A DNA stretch of 64,000 nucleotides from Candidatus Bathyarchaeota archaeon (GCA_025058315.1 JANXET010000005.1:1-64000); one strand, 5' to 3'; counted from the stretch's first letter, positions 1 to 8,881 are shown. Notes: a model not told the origin generated them from the sequence alone. Numbers and translations are program-made.

Positions 1-195
1 TGTTTCAGCCAACAACTAAATCCACAAACCAAAAGTTTCCTAACAGATACTCTGGAAAAGCCGAAAAGGGCAACATTTAGGCAATATGCCTTCTTAAAAG
101 ATTACATTTTGTTCCACATGAAAAGGGGCAGTTGCCTAACCTGCGGGCACAACGGCAAAGCTATACGGCTAAACAAGGAGGCTGTTAAGACGTGA
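1..195 (+). CDS. C-terminal fragment of an unidentified protein
   Basis: The first reading frame is open from the window edge to a TGA at 193-195 and gives 64 residues. The segment is basic and holds one CxxC pair followed by Gly-His, which could be half of a zinc site. I do not recognise the family. The start lies outside the window, so length and domain order are unknown. It precedes the HEPN/MNT pair by about 90 bases with no obvious link. It could also be a decayed remnant, as the frame is short. Confidence 0.4.
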   Translation, partial: CFSQQLNPQTKSFLTDTLEKPKRATFRQYAFLKDYILFHMKRGSCLTCGHNGKAIRLNKEAVKT

Positions 196-284
196 ACAAG
201 CGATAGTTACGCCTAAACGGGCTGAAAACAGGAACCATTGAAGAGCACGCTTAAATTGCAGTAAACATAATATTAGAGTTTCTC

Positions 285-680
285 ATGGTGTCTAGGGCTG
301 AAGACTGGTTTAAGCAGGCTTTGAGGGATTATGAGCATGCTAGAAAATCCGCTGAGCTCGGAGATTACGAGTGGGCATGTTTCGCAGCCCATCAGGCGGC
401 GGAGAAGGCTGTTAAAGCGCTATATCAGGTTTTAGGCGTTGAGACATGGGGCCACTCCATAAGCAGGATGCTGGCAAACCTTCCTGAAATCCATGGAGCT
501 CCCAAGGAGCTTGTGGAGGGGGCTAAGGAGTTAGATAGGCATTATATCCCATCAGGATACCTGAACTTCCACCCGGAGGGGGCGCCATTCAACTATTACG
601 CTGAGGCGGATGCTGAAAGGGCCATTAGGCAGGCAGGTGAGATAATTGAGTTCGCCAGAAATAAGATTATTCAGGCTTAA
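285..680 (+). CDS. HEPN domain protein (toxin of a HEPN/MNT pair)
   Basis: This 131-residue all-helical protein has the HEPN layout: an N-terminal helix with DWFKQALRDYEHA, an AAHQAAEKAVKAL helix, and the LDRHYIP segment near residues 85-92. HEPN proteins paired with a minimal nucleotidyltransferase usually act as RNA-cleaving toxins, neutralised or AMPylated by the partner. The usual RYP triplet after YIP reads GYL here, so nuclease activity is uncertain. The partner gene starts inside its 3' end, which fits translational coupling. A TATA-like stretch lies about 30 bases before the ATG. Confidence 0.85.
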   Translation: MVSRAEDWFKQALRDYEHARKSAELGDYEWACFAAHQAAEKAVKALYQVLGVETWGHSISRMLANLPEIHGAPKELVEGAKELDRHYIPSGYLNFHPEGAPFNYYAEADAERAIRQAGEIIEFARNKIIQA

Positions 681-1053
681 CCGCCAAGCAGTAATGAGGG
701 AGCTGGAGGAATACGCTGAAAAAGCCGTTGCAGAAGGGGCCTTAGCAGTCATACTTATTGGATCACTAGCCAGAGGGAACTATACAGCGTACTCGGACGC
801 GGACATCATCATAATAGTCAAAGAGTCGCCTGAAAGGCCCATTGATAGAATAACAAGGCACCTGCAGCCTAAAGCTTCAATAGACATTGAGCCAAGAGTA
901 TACACCATGGGGGAAATTCGCGAGATGATCAGGAACAAAGCTAGAATCATAAGGGAAATAGCCGAGCATGGAATACTGCTGAAGGGCGACGAGGGAATAA
1001 TCAGCGAAATAAAAAAGCGGCACCATGATCGTCATTGCCAAGCTTCACCATAA
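646..1053 (+). CDS. MNT-type nucleotidyltransferase (antitoxin of the pair)
   Basis: A 135-residue minimal nucleotidyltransferase. The GSLARGNYTAYSDAD motif at about residues 38-52 is the family signature, with the two metal-binding aspartates in DAD. Such proteins AMPylate or bind the HEPN toxin. The longest frame begins with TTG at 646, preceded by AGGTGA, and overlaps the HEPN gene by 35 bases; an ATG at 694 would start just after it. I prefer TTG for its ribosome binding site. The last ten residues are basic and His-rich and may be unstructured. Confidence 0.82.
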   Translation: MSSPEIRLFRLNRQAVMRELEEYAEKAVAEGALAVILIGSLARGNYTAYSDADIIIIVKESPERPIDRITRHLQPKASIDIEPRVYTMGEIREMIRNKARIIREIAEHGILLKGDEGIISEIKKRHHDRHCQASP

Positions 1054-1095
1054 CCATACAGGTTATATATGCAGCTTGTTTATTAAGCTGGAAAC

Positions 1096-1788
1096 ATGCA
1101 GCAGCGAGATGGATTGCAGCTTCGCATTAGGCGGGTGGAGTCGCGGCTGGAGGACGCGTGGTTTGACCTCAGCGCCCGCCAGATGAGGAAGGGGCCTGTC
1201 AACTTCTACAGCGTCAAAGACCCCGTTACGGGCGAGTGGCTTTTCAAGGTTTGCCGCGACGCTGAAGCCAAAAAGGTTATAGTTAAAGCCTTGAAGTGCC
1301 CTGGCGGCGTGCGCTACGCCCAGCTTGAGGGAAACAGCATGCTTTTTCAGGAAAGCATCGTTGAAGGCATGATGTACGACGTCATATCCATAACCCAGAT
1401 AGGCGAAGATGAGAAAATCTCGAGAAAAATCCCCTCAACCCTGGAGGAAATCCCCGCCTACATAAAAGAGAACTATCAGGTTAAAACCTATGAGGAAGCC
1501 ACTGGAAGGCAGATTCCCGGAAAGCACATGGTAACCCTCTGCAGGAGCGAAGATGAAGAAGCAATGATAAAGCTGTTCCTGCTTGAAAGGGCATGGCCCA
1601 TAGCGCCTCCGCCGGAAACTAAACCGCCAGAGGCCTTTGAGGAGAAGCCTCTGAAAAGAGAAATAGACACGGGACAAATTCTGAAATGCCCAATATGCAG
1701 CATGGAGCATCGCTTGATCCATATAGAGGCAGGGGAAAAACAGCGTCATACCCTACGCAGGGCAAGCATGCAGGCTGCTGGGCAGTAG
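1096..1788 (+). CDS. hypothetical protein with a C-terminal CPxC
   Basis: This 230-residue protein is of no family I recognise. Residues 1-130 look like a mixed alpha/beta domain. A proline-rich linker follows (about 165-190), then a short basic tail with a single CPIC pair near residue 197. One CxxC is only half a zinc ribbon, so the tail may be truncated or frameshifted. A TATA-like AGGTTATATATG lies 25-35 bases before the ATG. It stands just upstream of the coiled-coil/AAA+ cluster on the same strand as the first of those genes, but about 300 bases separate them. Confidence 0.6.
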   Translation: MQQRDGLQLRIRRVESRLEDAWFDLSARQMRKGPVNFYSVKDPVTGEWLFKVCRDAEAKKVIVKALKCPGGVRYAQLEGNSMLFQESIVEGMMYDVISITQIGEDEKISRKIPSTLEEIPAYIKENYQVKTYEEATGRQIPGKHMVTLCRSEDEEAMIKLFLLERAWPIAPPPETKPPEAFEEKPLKREIDTGQILKCPICSMEHRLIHIEAGEKQRHTLRRASMQAAGQ

Positions 1789-2095
1789 ACGCTGAAAAGC
1801 ACCAGATGCGCAGGGTAACCATTCCAATCTTGCGTAAAGAGAGCCCGCCGCTGTTAGTCCAATCATTTGTTTATGCAAATGTCCCTCAAGGGGCTGAGTG
1901 TGAGCAAGCATTCTCCTCAAGGTCGCCCTTAACATGAACATTAGTTATGGCCAGTATAAACATGTAAATGTAAAATTGAAGGCAGGATCATAAAGCCTCT
2001 GGGCTTTGAATTAATTGCATGAGATATACCTACATGTTAAGAAGGGTTATAGGCTTGATTTAACCAGAAACCCTTTTATGAAGGTGTAATGCTGG
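1789..2095. other. intergenic region before the coiled-coil gene
   Basis: About 300 bases without a convincing gene. Short open frames continue from the preceding gene, but their composition is not protein-like. A TATA-like GATTTAAC at about 2057-2064 is a plausible promoter for the coiled-coil gene at 2096. Nothing else is visible. Confidence 0.4.
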
Positions 2096-2830
2096 ATGAG
2101 CGAGAAGATCAAGGTTACACTTGTAGAAGAACCTGAAAAGGGCGAGGAGAAAGCTGCAGACATGGCGAGGCTTGAGAAGCAGGCTTCTAGGCTTATGGAG
2201 GTGGAGAAGCTCATCGAGGAGTTTAAAGCCAAACTTGCAGACGCTGAGGAGGAACTTAAGCAGTTTAAAAGCAAAAGCCAGCTTGAGAAACGCTTCAGCG
2301 AACTCACAGGCGCCCCCTTCAGGGATCTAACCCCTGAGCTGGAGCAGAAGGTTAAAACCCTTCAGGAGCAGCTTGAAGGGCTGCAGTCTGAGAAAGCTAA
2401 GCTCCGCAACGAAATACTTGCTGGCCTAAGCAGGGTCGTCATGCCAGTTGAGACAGATGGACTTGTTGAAAACGTTGAAGAGGAAGTGTTCTTCAGGTTC
2501 AGAGAAGGCGCCAGATACCCGGCCATAGTATCATTCCTCAAAAGGGAGCTTAAATTCGGCATACCCCCAGTATACGTAACCGTGAACCCTGAAGGCATAA
2601 AAGTCGTAGGGCTCACTGAGAGGACCCTAGCCCTCAAGGAGCTGGTGGCCGCGATAGAAAACCTACACAGCAAAGCCTCAAGCATGCTGAGCCACGCAGC
2701 CCAACCGGCTATTGCAGTACAGAAGCCGGAAGAAACGCCTATGGATAAAATCGAAAAGGAAGAAGAGCTTGAAAGCAATATTGCAGGCCTATTCAAGAAG
2801 GCAAAGAAGCGCTTGCCACCTAAACCCTGA
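2096..2830 (+). CDS. coiled-coil protein of the AAA+ cluster
   Basis: A 244-residue protein. Residues 20-110 form a charged coiled coil rich in Glu, Lys, Leu and Gln heptads. Residues 112-190 look globular (beta-rich, around a YPAIVSFLKRELKFGIPP segment). The tail from 200 on is acidic then basic, ends KKAKKRLPPKP, and is probably disordered. I do not recognise the family. The gene converges on the AAA+ gene with only 15 bases between their stops, and the long coiled-coil gene lies beyond. A scaffold or adaptor role for the ATPase is inference from this neighbourhood. Confidence 0.75.
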   Translation: MSEKIKVTLVEEPEKGEEKAADMARLEKQASRLMEVEKLIEEFKAKLADAEEELKQFKSKSQLEKRFSELTGAPFRDLTPELEQKVKTLQEQLEGLQSEKAKLRNEILAGLSRVVMPVETDGLVENVEEEVFFRFREGARYPAIVSFLKRELKFGIPPVYVTVNPEGIKVVGLTERTLALKELVAAIENLHSKASSMLSHAAQPAIAVQKPEETPMDKIEKEEELESNIAGLFKKAKKRLPPKP

Positions 2831-2845
2831 TCCCTAAACATTGAT

Positions 2846-4594
2846 CTAAACATTGATCCTGTCCAGAACCTCTTCAGGCGTGAACTCCTGTCTAGAGCGT
2901 ACAGAAGCCTCCTCCACATAAAGCTGAACTGCATACTTGAGGGCTTCATCGCTTACTGGAATGTAATCCACGCTGGATCCGAAGTAATTAAGCGTTGAAG
3001 CTGTACATGCGAAGCGAATTGCCCTATCCTCCAGCCTGGCTGAGAAGGCCACGCTTTCCCGCGGTATACATTCCAGAATGGCGTTCCGCGCCCTTTCTAT
3101 AGCCTCATAAACCTTCGGCGTTATCAGTATGGGCTTTATTGGGAAGCGATCCCTAACCAGCGGATGCCCAGTTTCAATAGCATAAACCAGCGTGACATGA
3201 TCCCTTATCTTCCGTGCGCCTTTCTCCGTGTCAATTTCGCCGAAGGCTAAACGCCTCTGGCTCTGCGCAATCTCGACGAAACGCTTCTTGGTAAGCCTAT
3301 GCAGCCTGCAAAGCATACGATCCTCAACGGCGTTGAAGTTCGGATCTGAAACGGTGACTTCGTAGCCTCTTCCATAAGTTGCCACATTATAGTTTACGCT
3401 GAAGAAGCTGTTGAACCGGTATGGGCCTATGACTTCCCTGTGAAGCTCATACTTTATTATGCCTCTTTCCATGGCGAGTTTAAGCGGCTCAACCATGCCC
3501 TTATACTTGAACCAGTCGTTGAATTCGGGAACTATGAAGTTGAAGGTTCTTCCCGCGTAGGCCTGTCCTATCCGGATGAAGCGGGCAGGAGTCATGCCGG
3601 CTGCGTAGCGGTTGCGTCCCGGTATGCCATGTGGATATATTTTCGCGTCGACCTTGCCCAGGATCATGTCCCTTGTGGAGAAGCTTTTACCCGTGCCTGG
3701 CTCGCCGAACAGCGCCAGGTTATATCCGGTTCGCATGCCGGTTTTTCCCTTTTCATGAACTATCTCCACCTCAGCCAGGCCGTACTGCTGGATTATGCTT
3801 AGGAAACTGTCAAAGTACAGCACTGGGCCGAAGAGGTTGATGAGGTAGTCTGCCAGCGCCCTCACGGAGAAGGTCTTTCCAAATTTTACGGTTGCATCTA
3901 AACGGTGCTTCAGCAGATCCGCAAGGTAATCGTTAAGCATATTATCCATTTTAGCTATTTCCTGCCGCTCCAGCTCCACATAGTCCACTTCGCCTTCTCC
4001 AGCGGCTACTTCAGCAGCCTGGGGGGAAACACGTGTTTTCGCCGGTGCGCCAAGCTCAGCCTGGATAAGCGGATAAACCTCGTCAGGTATTTTCCATTCC
4101 AGGTAATTTTCGCCCCTGTAGGATACCTCAACTATTTTTAGCCTTTCAAGATCCGTGATGATCGGCGCAGGGTTCACTGGCTTTTTAAGCTGATCCGCTA
4201 TGTCCTTTAAGCTGCAGCTTCCACCGGATTGAAGAAGAATCTTGAGGACTTCTGCGCCGCTTCGCCCATACTTGTCTTTTACCTCGCGGAGCCCTGCCGC
4301 CATGTTTTCCCATGAGCCCTTAAGCGTGAAGGCTCCATCCTCTAAAGTGTAGTATTTTCCTCTGAAAAAAGCCCATTTCCGAGGCTTATGCTGTGTGAAG
4401 ACTTCTTTAAGCTGAGAGTCGCTTATTGCGGAGGCTATTTCCAGAGCCGCCTGCTCCTCATCCATGCTCCACGGGTCTTCCACACGTGCAAAATATGGGA
4501 TGCCGAGCTGCCTTCCAATCTTGAACAGCTGATGCCGGGGATAGGCCCTTTTTAGTATAAGTTTCCTCTCAATTACCCTGTCGTCCGCTGACAC
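2846..4594 (-). CDS. AAA+ ATPase with N-terminal winged-helix domain (MCM/MoxR-like)
   Basis: A 582-residue protein. Residues about 105-175 resemble a winged helix. A helical linker follows, then an AAA+ module with Walker A GEPGTGKS at 297-304. The Walker B position reads FNFIVPEF at 351-358, so Pro-Glu replaces the usual Asp-Glu. Asn residues at 401-403 suit sensor 1, and a DRMLCRLHRLTKKR stretch (425-438) may hold the arginine finger. The GTG start shares one base with the TAG stop of the upstream coiled-coil gene, so the two are surely co-transcribed. The substrate is unknown. It is not a recognisable MCM helicase, as the zinc finger and hairpin domains are absent. Confidence 0.8.
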   Translation of the reverse strand: MSADDRVIERKLILKRAYPRHQLFKIGRQLGIPYFARVEDPWSMDEEQAALEIASAISDSQLKEVFTQHKPRKWAFFRGKYYTLEDGAFTLKGSWENMAAGLREVKDKYGRSGAEVLKILLQSGGSCSLKDIADQLKKPVNPAPIITDLERLKIVEVSYRGENYLEWKIPDEVYPLIQAELGAPAKTRVSPQAAEVAAGEGEVDYVELERQEIAKMDNMLNDYLADLLKHRLDATVKFGKTFSVRALADYLINLFGPVLYFDSFLSIIQQYGLAEVEIVHEKGKTGMRTGYNLALFGEPGTGKSFSTRDMILGKVDAKIYPHGIPGRNRYAAGMTPARFIRIGQAYAGRTFNFIVPEFNDWFKYKGMVEPLKLAMERGIIKYELHREVIGPYRFNSFFSVNYNVATYGRGYEVTVSDPNFNAVEDRMLCRLHRLTKKRFVEIAQSQRRLAFGEIDTEKGARKIRDHVTLVYAIETGHPLVRDRFPIKPILITPKVYEAIERARNAILECIPRESVAFSARLEDRAIRFACTASTLNYFGSSVDYIPVSDEALKYAVQLYVEEASVRSRQEFTPEEVLDRINV

Positions 4595-6204
4595 TAAGGC
4601 GCCCCCTTGAGGTACCTTTGATGCAGAGTGCTTATCTCTTTCTGTCCAATCCAGCCTAGGGCTTTAAGCTTCTCTAAACCCTTAGAGGCGGCTTCTCTGA
4701 AGCTGCGCAGCCTTAGAAGGTTGTTTGAAGCTGCGGTTCGCATGAGGTTTTCCTCAAATGATTTATCTAATCTGGCCCTTTCCAGGGCGAAGCGCAACAT
4801 ATCGCCTACAGCCTTAGACCTGGGCTGTAGGTGCAGCTTTAGCTTCGAAGCCCTGAAGCCCATTATTTTCTCCTTAAAAGCATACGTGAAGCCCTTCACG
4901 GCCGCAGCCCTCATGGGCTGTATGATTTGGGTTTCAATTTTATCCCCCTCCCGGTGTCCCACGAGGCAGAATGGTAAGCAGGCGAGGGATAACTCATCGA
5001 CATGCCACGGTATAAGCATCTCACTAAGCCTCCGGGTTGTTTCCCGCTTAACCTCCATGAGCTTTCCAATTTGATCTGCAATCTGGCTGACTGCGGCTTT
5101 TAGATTTTCAATCTCCCTCTTTTTATTCCTGGTTTTTTCATCCCGCAGCGATTCCAGCTGCTGAAGTCTGCTTTTCTCCTTTTCAACCATTTCCTCACGG
5201 TTTCTCCGCAGTTTACTGATTTCAGATTCCTTTTGCCGCCTACTCTTTTCAAGGCTGCTCTTCAACGAGTCTATTCTCTTCTTTAGTTCTCCGATTCTGT
5301 CCTCGCACATGCTTAATGCACGTTCCAAAGGGGCTGCGCCTGCTTTACGTCTCAGCTTATCCAGCCTATCGATGATGCTGGCTCTCCGGGTTTCCAGCTG
5401 CTGAAGTCTCTTCTCCAGCTGAGCCATCTGCTTTTCCTTTGCCTCAGCCTCTTTTCCAAACGCTTTCTCTATCTTGGCGATATCAGCCTCCAGTTCCTCC
5501 ATAAGCTGGTTCACCCTGGCCTCCACTTCAGGCTTAAGCTTGGAAAACTCCTTTTCATAGAAATCAACCGTGAACTCGATTTCCTTAATAATCATCTTCT
5601 CATGACGGGCTGCTGTTTCCTTCAGCAGGTTCAGGCAATAAGCAAGAGCGTTCAAGTCCGAGCGGGCCTGCGCATATAAACTGGCGAATTCCTCAGCCCG
5701 CTCCAAGGCAGCCTTAACATCCAATCTTGGAGGCGCTAAAACGACAGAGAATGATTCACCAGGTTGAAACGCGTCCTGAAGATGCTTATGGATTTCTGAT
5801 AATAATTCCTTACCTGATATTAAACAGCCAAATCTGACATCGATTTTCTCAGCAAACCCTGAAAATGTTTTTTTATGGTTTTCCATTGAAGCCCAGAATT
5901 GCCCCCTGTCGAAGGCTCCTTTTTCAACGTCCTCGATGAATAATGTTATGTCGGGCAATTTATGGATGGTGAAGGATGTTGAAAAAGCATCTAAGCCGTC
6001 CAACACCAGGGAAAAACCATCCACAGGGGCAAGCCATAGGGGATAATAAAACTTGGAGAGGAACGCTATTTCACTTCCTGAACTTAACCATGCTCTTTTC
6101 CGCTCAGCTTCAGCGAGAAGCAGGGACACCGCTGACTCCACATCTGAGCCTAAGCTTTTCCCGGCAGCTGAAACTATGAATGGAAGAATTATGCTTTGCG
6201 GCAA
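4594..6204 (-). CDS. long coiled-coil protein coupled to the AAA+ ATPase
   Basis: A 536-residue protein in three parts: a globular N-terminal domain (1-150) with a FYYPLWLAPVDGF segment, a coiled coil of about 240 residues (155-395) dense in Lys, Arg, Glu and Leu, and a globular C-terminal domain (396-536). The coil length suggests a rod of roughly 35 nm (inference). It lacks Walker motifs, so it is not an SMC or Rad50 protein. The stop codon overlaps the GTG of the AAA+ gene by one base, so the pair forms an operon. The start is TTG; the first in-frame ATG lies far inside conserved-looking sequence. Confidence 0.75.
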   Translation of the reverse strand: MPQSIILPFIVSAAGKSLGSDVESAVSLLLAEAERKRAWLSSGSEIAFLSKFYYPLWLAPVDGFSLVLDGLDAFSTSFTIHKLPDITLFIEDVEKGAFDRGQFWASMENHKKTFSGFAEKIDVRFGCLISGKELLSEIHKHLQDAFQPGESFSVVLAPPRLDVKAALERAEEFASLYAQARSDLNALAYCLNLLKETAARHEKMIIKEIEFTVDFYEKEFSKLKPEVEARVNQLMEELEADIAKIEKAFGKEAEAKEKQMAQLEKRLQQLETRRASIIDRLDKLRRKAGAAPLERALSMCEDRIGELKKRIDSLKSSLEKSRRQKESEISKLRRNREEMVEKEKSRLQQLESLRDEKTRNKKREIENLKAAVSQIADQIGKLMEVKRETTRRLSEMLIPWHVDELSLACLPFCLVGHREGDKIETQIIQPMRAAAVKGFTYAFKEKIMGFRASKLKLHLQPRSKAVGDMLRFALERARLDKSFEENLMRTAASNNLLRLRSFREAASKGLEKLKALGWIGQKEISTLHQRYLKGAP

Positions 6205-6290
6205 GGCTTATGCGCTCCGCTATTTAATCTGCACCAGCCCATTTAAAACTAACACTCAGCCGCCTAGCATATGTAAGGGCTATACGGTTA

Positions 6291-7439
6291 ATGATGGGCA
6301 AAACAGAAATAAGCAGGGATAGATGCTTCTACCCAGATACGTTTGAGGTTAACGCTGTGGATGGATACGGCGAATCAATCAGCCAACCGGGCTTCGAAAC
6401 CTTAAGCAGCCTGGTGCAGGAACATTTCCAAGTGGATGAGGCGCTTATAGAGTATGGAGTAGCCACCTTCTACCTTAAACAGCCACAGGAAACGAAGCAG
6501 CCATTTATACGGTTGCTTGACAGGCTTGATGAAATGGGTATGGTTGCCTTCCTGCGAAGAATCAACGGAAAACTGGTTCTCAAGGTTTTCCCTAAACCGC
6601 CTCATAAGCCCAGCAACACTCTAATTAACTGGCTGCTTCTTCTGGCAACGGTGGCGACAACATTCATCACAGGATTCATAATGGCTTCGAACCTGGCAAG
6701 CATAGGCGGATCCATAGATCCCATAATTGGGGGAATTTCATTCACAATGGCTATTATGGCTATTTTCGGCATGCATGAAATGGGACACAAGCTTACTGCA
6801 AACAAAAACAGGATAGAGGCTACAGCACCATACTTTATTCCAGGACCCCCATTGCCCATATGGATTGGAACCTTCGGCGCAGTGATAATTCAAAAATCCC
6901 TTCCACGTAATAGAGATGCACTCTTCGATATCGGGGTAAGCGGGCCTATCATCGGTTTCGCAGCGGCAACCATCGTGTCAATTATAGGATCCATCATCTC
7001 GGTGCCGGCGCTGCCAACTGAGGAAGCTGCCTATCTGCCTGCACCCCCAATTATCGTGCTGATAACATCTGCGTTACACAATTTAGGGGTTGCCCCATCT
7101 CCGCCGCCAGGGTATGTTCTATACATGCATCCCATTGAACTTGCAGGCTGGGTGGGCATGCTGGTTACGGCGATTAACCTTCTGCCGGCTGCAACCTTGG
7201 ACGGCGGCCACATTGCAAGGGCGATGTTTGGAGACCGCGCAAGATCTATTTTGGCGGCGATATCGCTTTTGCTGCTTGCTATAACTGGTTTTTGGCTGAT
7301 GGCCTTTTTTGTACTCTTCTTATCCTTTCAGAAACATCCAGGCGCCCTTGACGACGTATCTGAGATTTCAAAAGGACGCAAAATTATGGCTTTGATGTTG
7401 TGTGTGGTTTTCATACTCTCGTTTCCATTCCTAAGCTGA
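6291..7439 (+). CDS. site-2 protease family (M50) membrane metalloprotease
   Basis: A 382-residue integral membrane protein. A soluble N-terminal domain of about 100 residues is followed by six or more hydrophobic segments. The zinc site is HEMGH (about residues 162-166), and the third ligand is in LDGGH near residue 305, both classic M50 motifs. Such proteases cut membrane-embedded substrates, often anti-sigma-like or signalling proteins; the archaeal substrate is unknown. ATG codons at 6291 and 6294 are both possible. It is divergent from the coiled-coil/AAA+ operon. Confidence 0.92.
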   Translation: MMGKTEISRDRCFYPDTFEVNAVDGYGESISQPGFETLSSLVQEHFQVDEALIEYGVATFYLKQPQETKQPFIRLLDRLDEMGMVAFLRRINGKLVLKVFPKPPHKPSNTLINWLLLLATVATTFITGFIMASNLASIGGSIDPIIGGISFTMAIMAIFGMHEMGHKLTANKNRIEATAPYFIPGPPLPIWIGTFGAVIIQKSLPRNRDALFDIGVSGPIIGFAAATIVSIIGSIISVPALPTEEAAYLPAPPIIVLITSALHNLGVAPSPPPGYVLYMHPIELAGWVGMLVTAINLLPAATLDGGHIARAMFGDRARSILAAISLLLLAITGFWLMAFFVLFLSFQKHPGALDDVSEISKGRKIMALMLCVVFILSFPFLS

Positions 7440-7459
7440 AAATGTAAACCTGAAAACAC

Positions 7460-7702
7460 TTATATAGCGGCCAGAAAGCCTACAAGCCTTATTTTGCTTC
7501 CGCACCTGTTGCATTGCAGAGTCAGTTCAGAAAGCTCCTCACCCACAACCTTTGTTTCCACAATATGGTAGACCTCATCAGATTCATCATCCGGAGATAT
7601 TGTTACCCCGCATTTTGGGCATGGAAAGGAGCCGTCGCCGTCTATCTTAGTTAGGTCAATCGTGTACACCATGCTCTTTTTGGCTACAACCTCATTCATC
7701 AT
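7460..7702 (-). CDS. small zinc-ribbon protein
   Basis: An 80-residue protein with two cysteine pairs, CPKCG and CNRCG, about 37 residues apart, so a zinc ribbon is likely. An acidic DDESDE loop lies between the pairs. I do not recognise a specific family. It lies between the convergent site-2 protease and the asparagine synthetase, on the synthetase strand. Confidence 0.7.
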   Translation of the reverse strand: MMNEVVAKKSMVYTIDLTKIDGDGSFPCPKCGVTISPDDESDEVYHIVETKVVGEELSELTLQCNRCGSKIRLVGFLAAI

Positions 7703-7788
7703 TTAGGTTCGCCTCATCGCCATGTACGCTTCCAACAGTGCCCGTAAATGTAAATTAATATTTATGAATCCGAGATATGGATCCAGAA

Positions 7789-8775
7789 TTAGAGGTCGTA
7801 GACGACGCCCGGAATCTTTGGGAACGGCTGCACTTCGCCTATGTGCTTTGCGCCAACAATCCATTGGATTAACCTTTCAACACCTATACCTGCGCCGGCT
7901 GTGGGCTTCAGCTTTCCTTCCTTTGCAAGCTTGAGAAGTAATGCATAGTCCCTTTCGCTCACCCCGTCCCGCCTCATCTTTCTTACAAGTTTGTCGTATT
8001 CCCACTCCCTTCTTGCGCCTGAAAGCACCTCACCATAACCGGGGAGGATAAGATCGTAGTTGTCCCAGAAGCCGCTTTCAAAATCCTCGAAATCATAGAA
8101 TTCCCGTGGAATGTTGGTTATCCACAAAGGCCTGTTTGAAAGCTTAATCTTGTCTTCCCACTGGTCGCCGTAACTTTTCAACAACGCCGCCCTATCATAA
8201 ACCTCGAAAGGCGGCTCGAACTCGGCTAGATCCTCGTAGCGGCCGAGTTTTAAGAGTTCTTCCCGCATATCCCTTCTGAGGCACCGGATTAGCTCGCATA
8301 TCACCTTCTCCACGAAGCTACGTATGTCTTTTGAAGATGCATCTCTAACCTCAAAATCCAGCTGGGTGAACTCGTACGCATGTACTCCGCTGTATGCCCT
8401 TTCCCTTTTTTCTATTCGGATGTTAGGCGAGTAGGTGAATAGTTTCGGAAAGGCTATGGAGCAGGCTATCATCTTATGGACTATCATGCTTGTCATGGTG
8501 TTGACGACTTCTCCATATATTTCACAGCGAATTCTCTTCTCGATGGATGCTCCCGGATCAGGCCACAGCGGGTCAGTTGATTTTGAGAAAACCACTGGAA
8601 GAAGCCATTCAAATCCCTGCTCAACATACTTGTCGGATAGGAATTTCAGCACGTAAGTGGTTACTCTTCCCATGATCCTTCTAACCGCTACTTCGCTTTC
8701 TGGAGCTTCATAAAGTGGCCTTGGCAGGTTTCTGATGGGAAGCTTGTGAAGCGCCAAATCCTCAACAGTCTCCAA
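7789..8775 (-). CDS. asnA: archaeal-type asparagine synthetase A (AsnRS-related)
   Basis: A 328-residue class II synthetase core without the tRNA anticodon-binding domain. The segments DPLWPDPG, FTYSPNIRIE, YEFTQLDFE, NYDLILPGYGEVLSGA and the motif 3 stretch AGAGIGVERL match the archaeal asparagine synthetase (the Pyrococcus abyssi enzyme), which uses ATP, aspartate and ammonia. The enzyme derives from the AspRS/AsnRS lineage and replaces bacterial AsnA. The start is TTG at 8775. It is divergent from an AsnC/Lrp regulator, which is the likely controller. It could be mistaken for a truncated AsnRS, but the absence of the OB-fold is normal for this family. Confidence 0.9.
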   Translation of the reverse strand: METVEDLALHKLPIRNLPRPLYEAPESEVAVRRIMGRVTTYVLKFLSDKYVEQGFEWLLPVVFSKSTDPLWPDPGASIEKRIRCEIYGEVVNTMTSMIVHKMIACSIAFPKLFTYSPNIRIEKRERAYSGVHAYEFTQLDFEVRDASSKDIRSFVEKVICELIRCLRRDMREELLKLGRYEDLAEFEPPFEVYDRAALLKSYGDQWEDKIKLSNRPLWITNIPREFYDFEDFESGFWDNYDLILPGYGEVLSGARREWEYDKLVRKMRRDGVSERDYALLLKLAKEGKLKPTAGAGIGVERLIQWIVGAKHIGEVQPFPKIPGVVYDL

Positions 8776-8881
8776 TTTTTCAGCTCACCTTCTCTGCAGG
8801 GTTGACTTGTGAGATTATCATGAGCAGGCTACATTATAAATTTTTTATGAAGCATTTCGCATTTTGTCCGAAAAAGCAAAG

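Noticed and set aside
2362-2949. Minus-strand frame opposite the coiled-coil gene
   Set aside because: Low-complexity Ser/Leu/Phe composition is typical of the complement of a Lys/Glu/Gln-rich coil.
7789-8775. Truncated asparaginyl-tRNA synthetase
   Set aside because: The lack of the anticodon-binding domain and the close match to the Pyrococcus asparagine synthetase show a complete enzyme of a different function.
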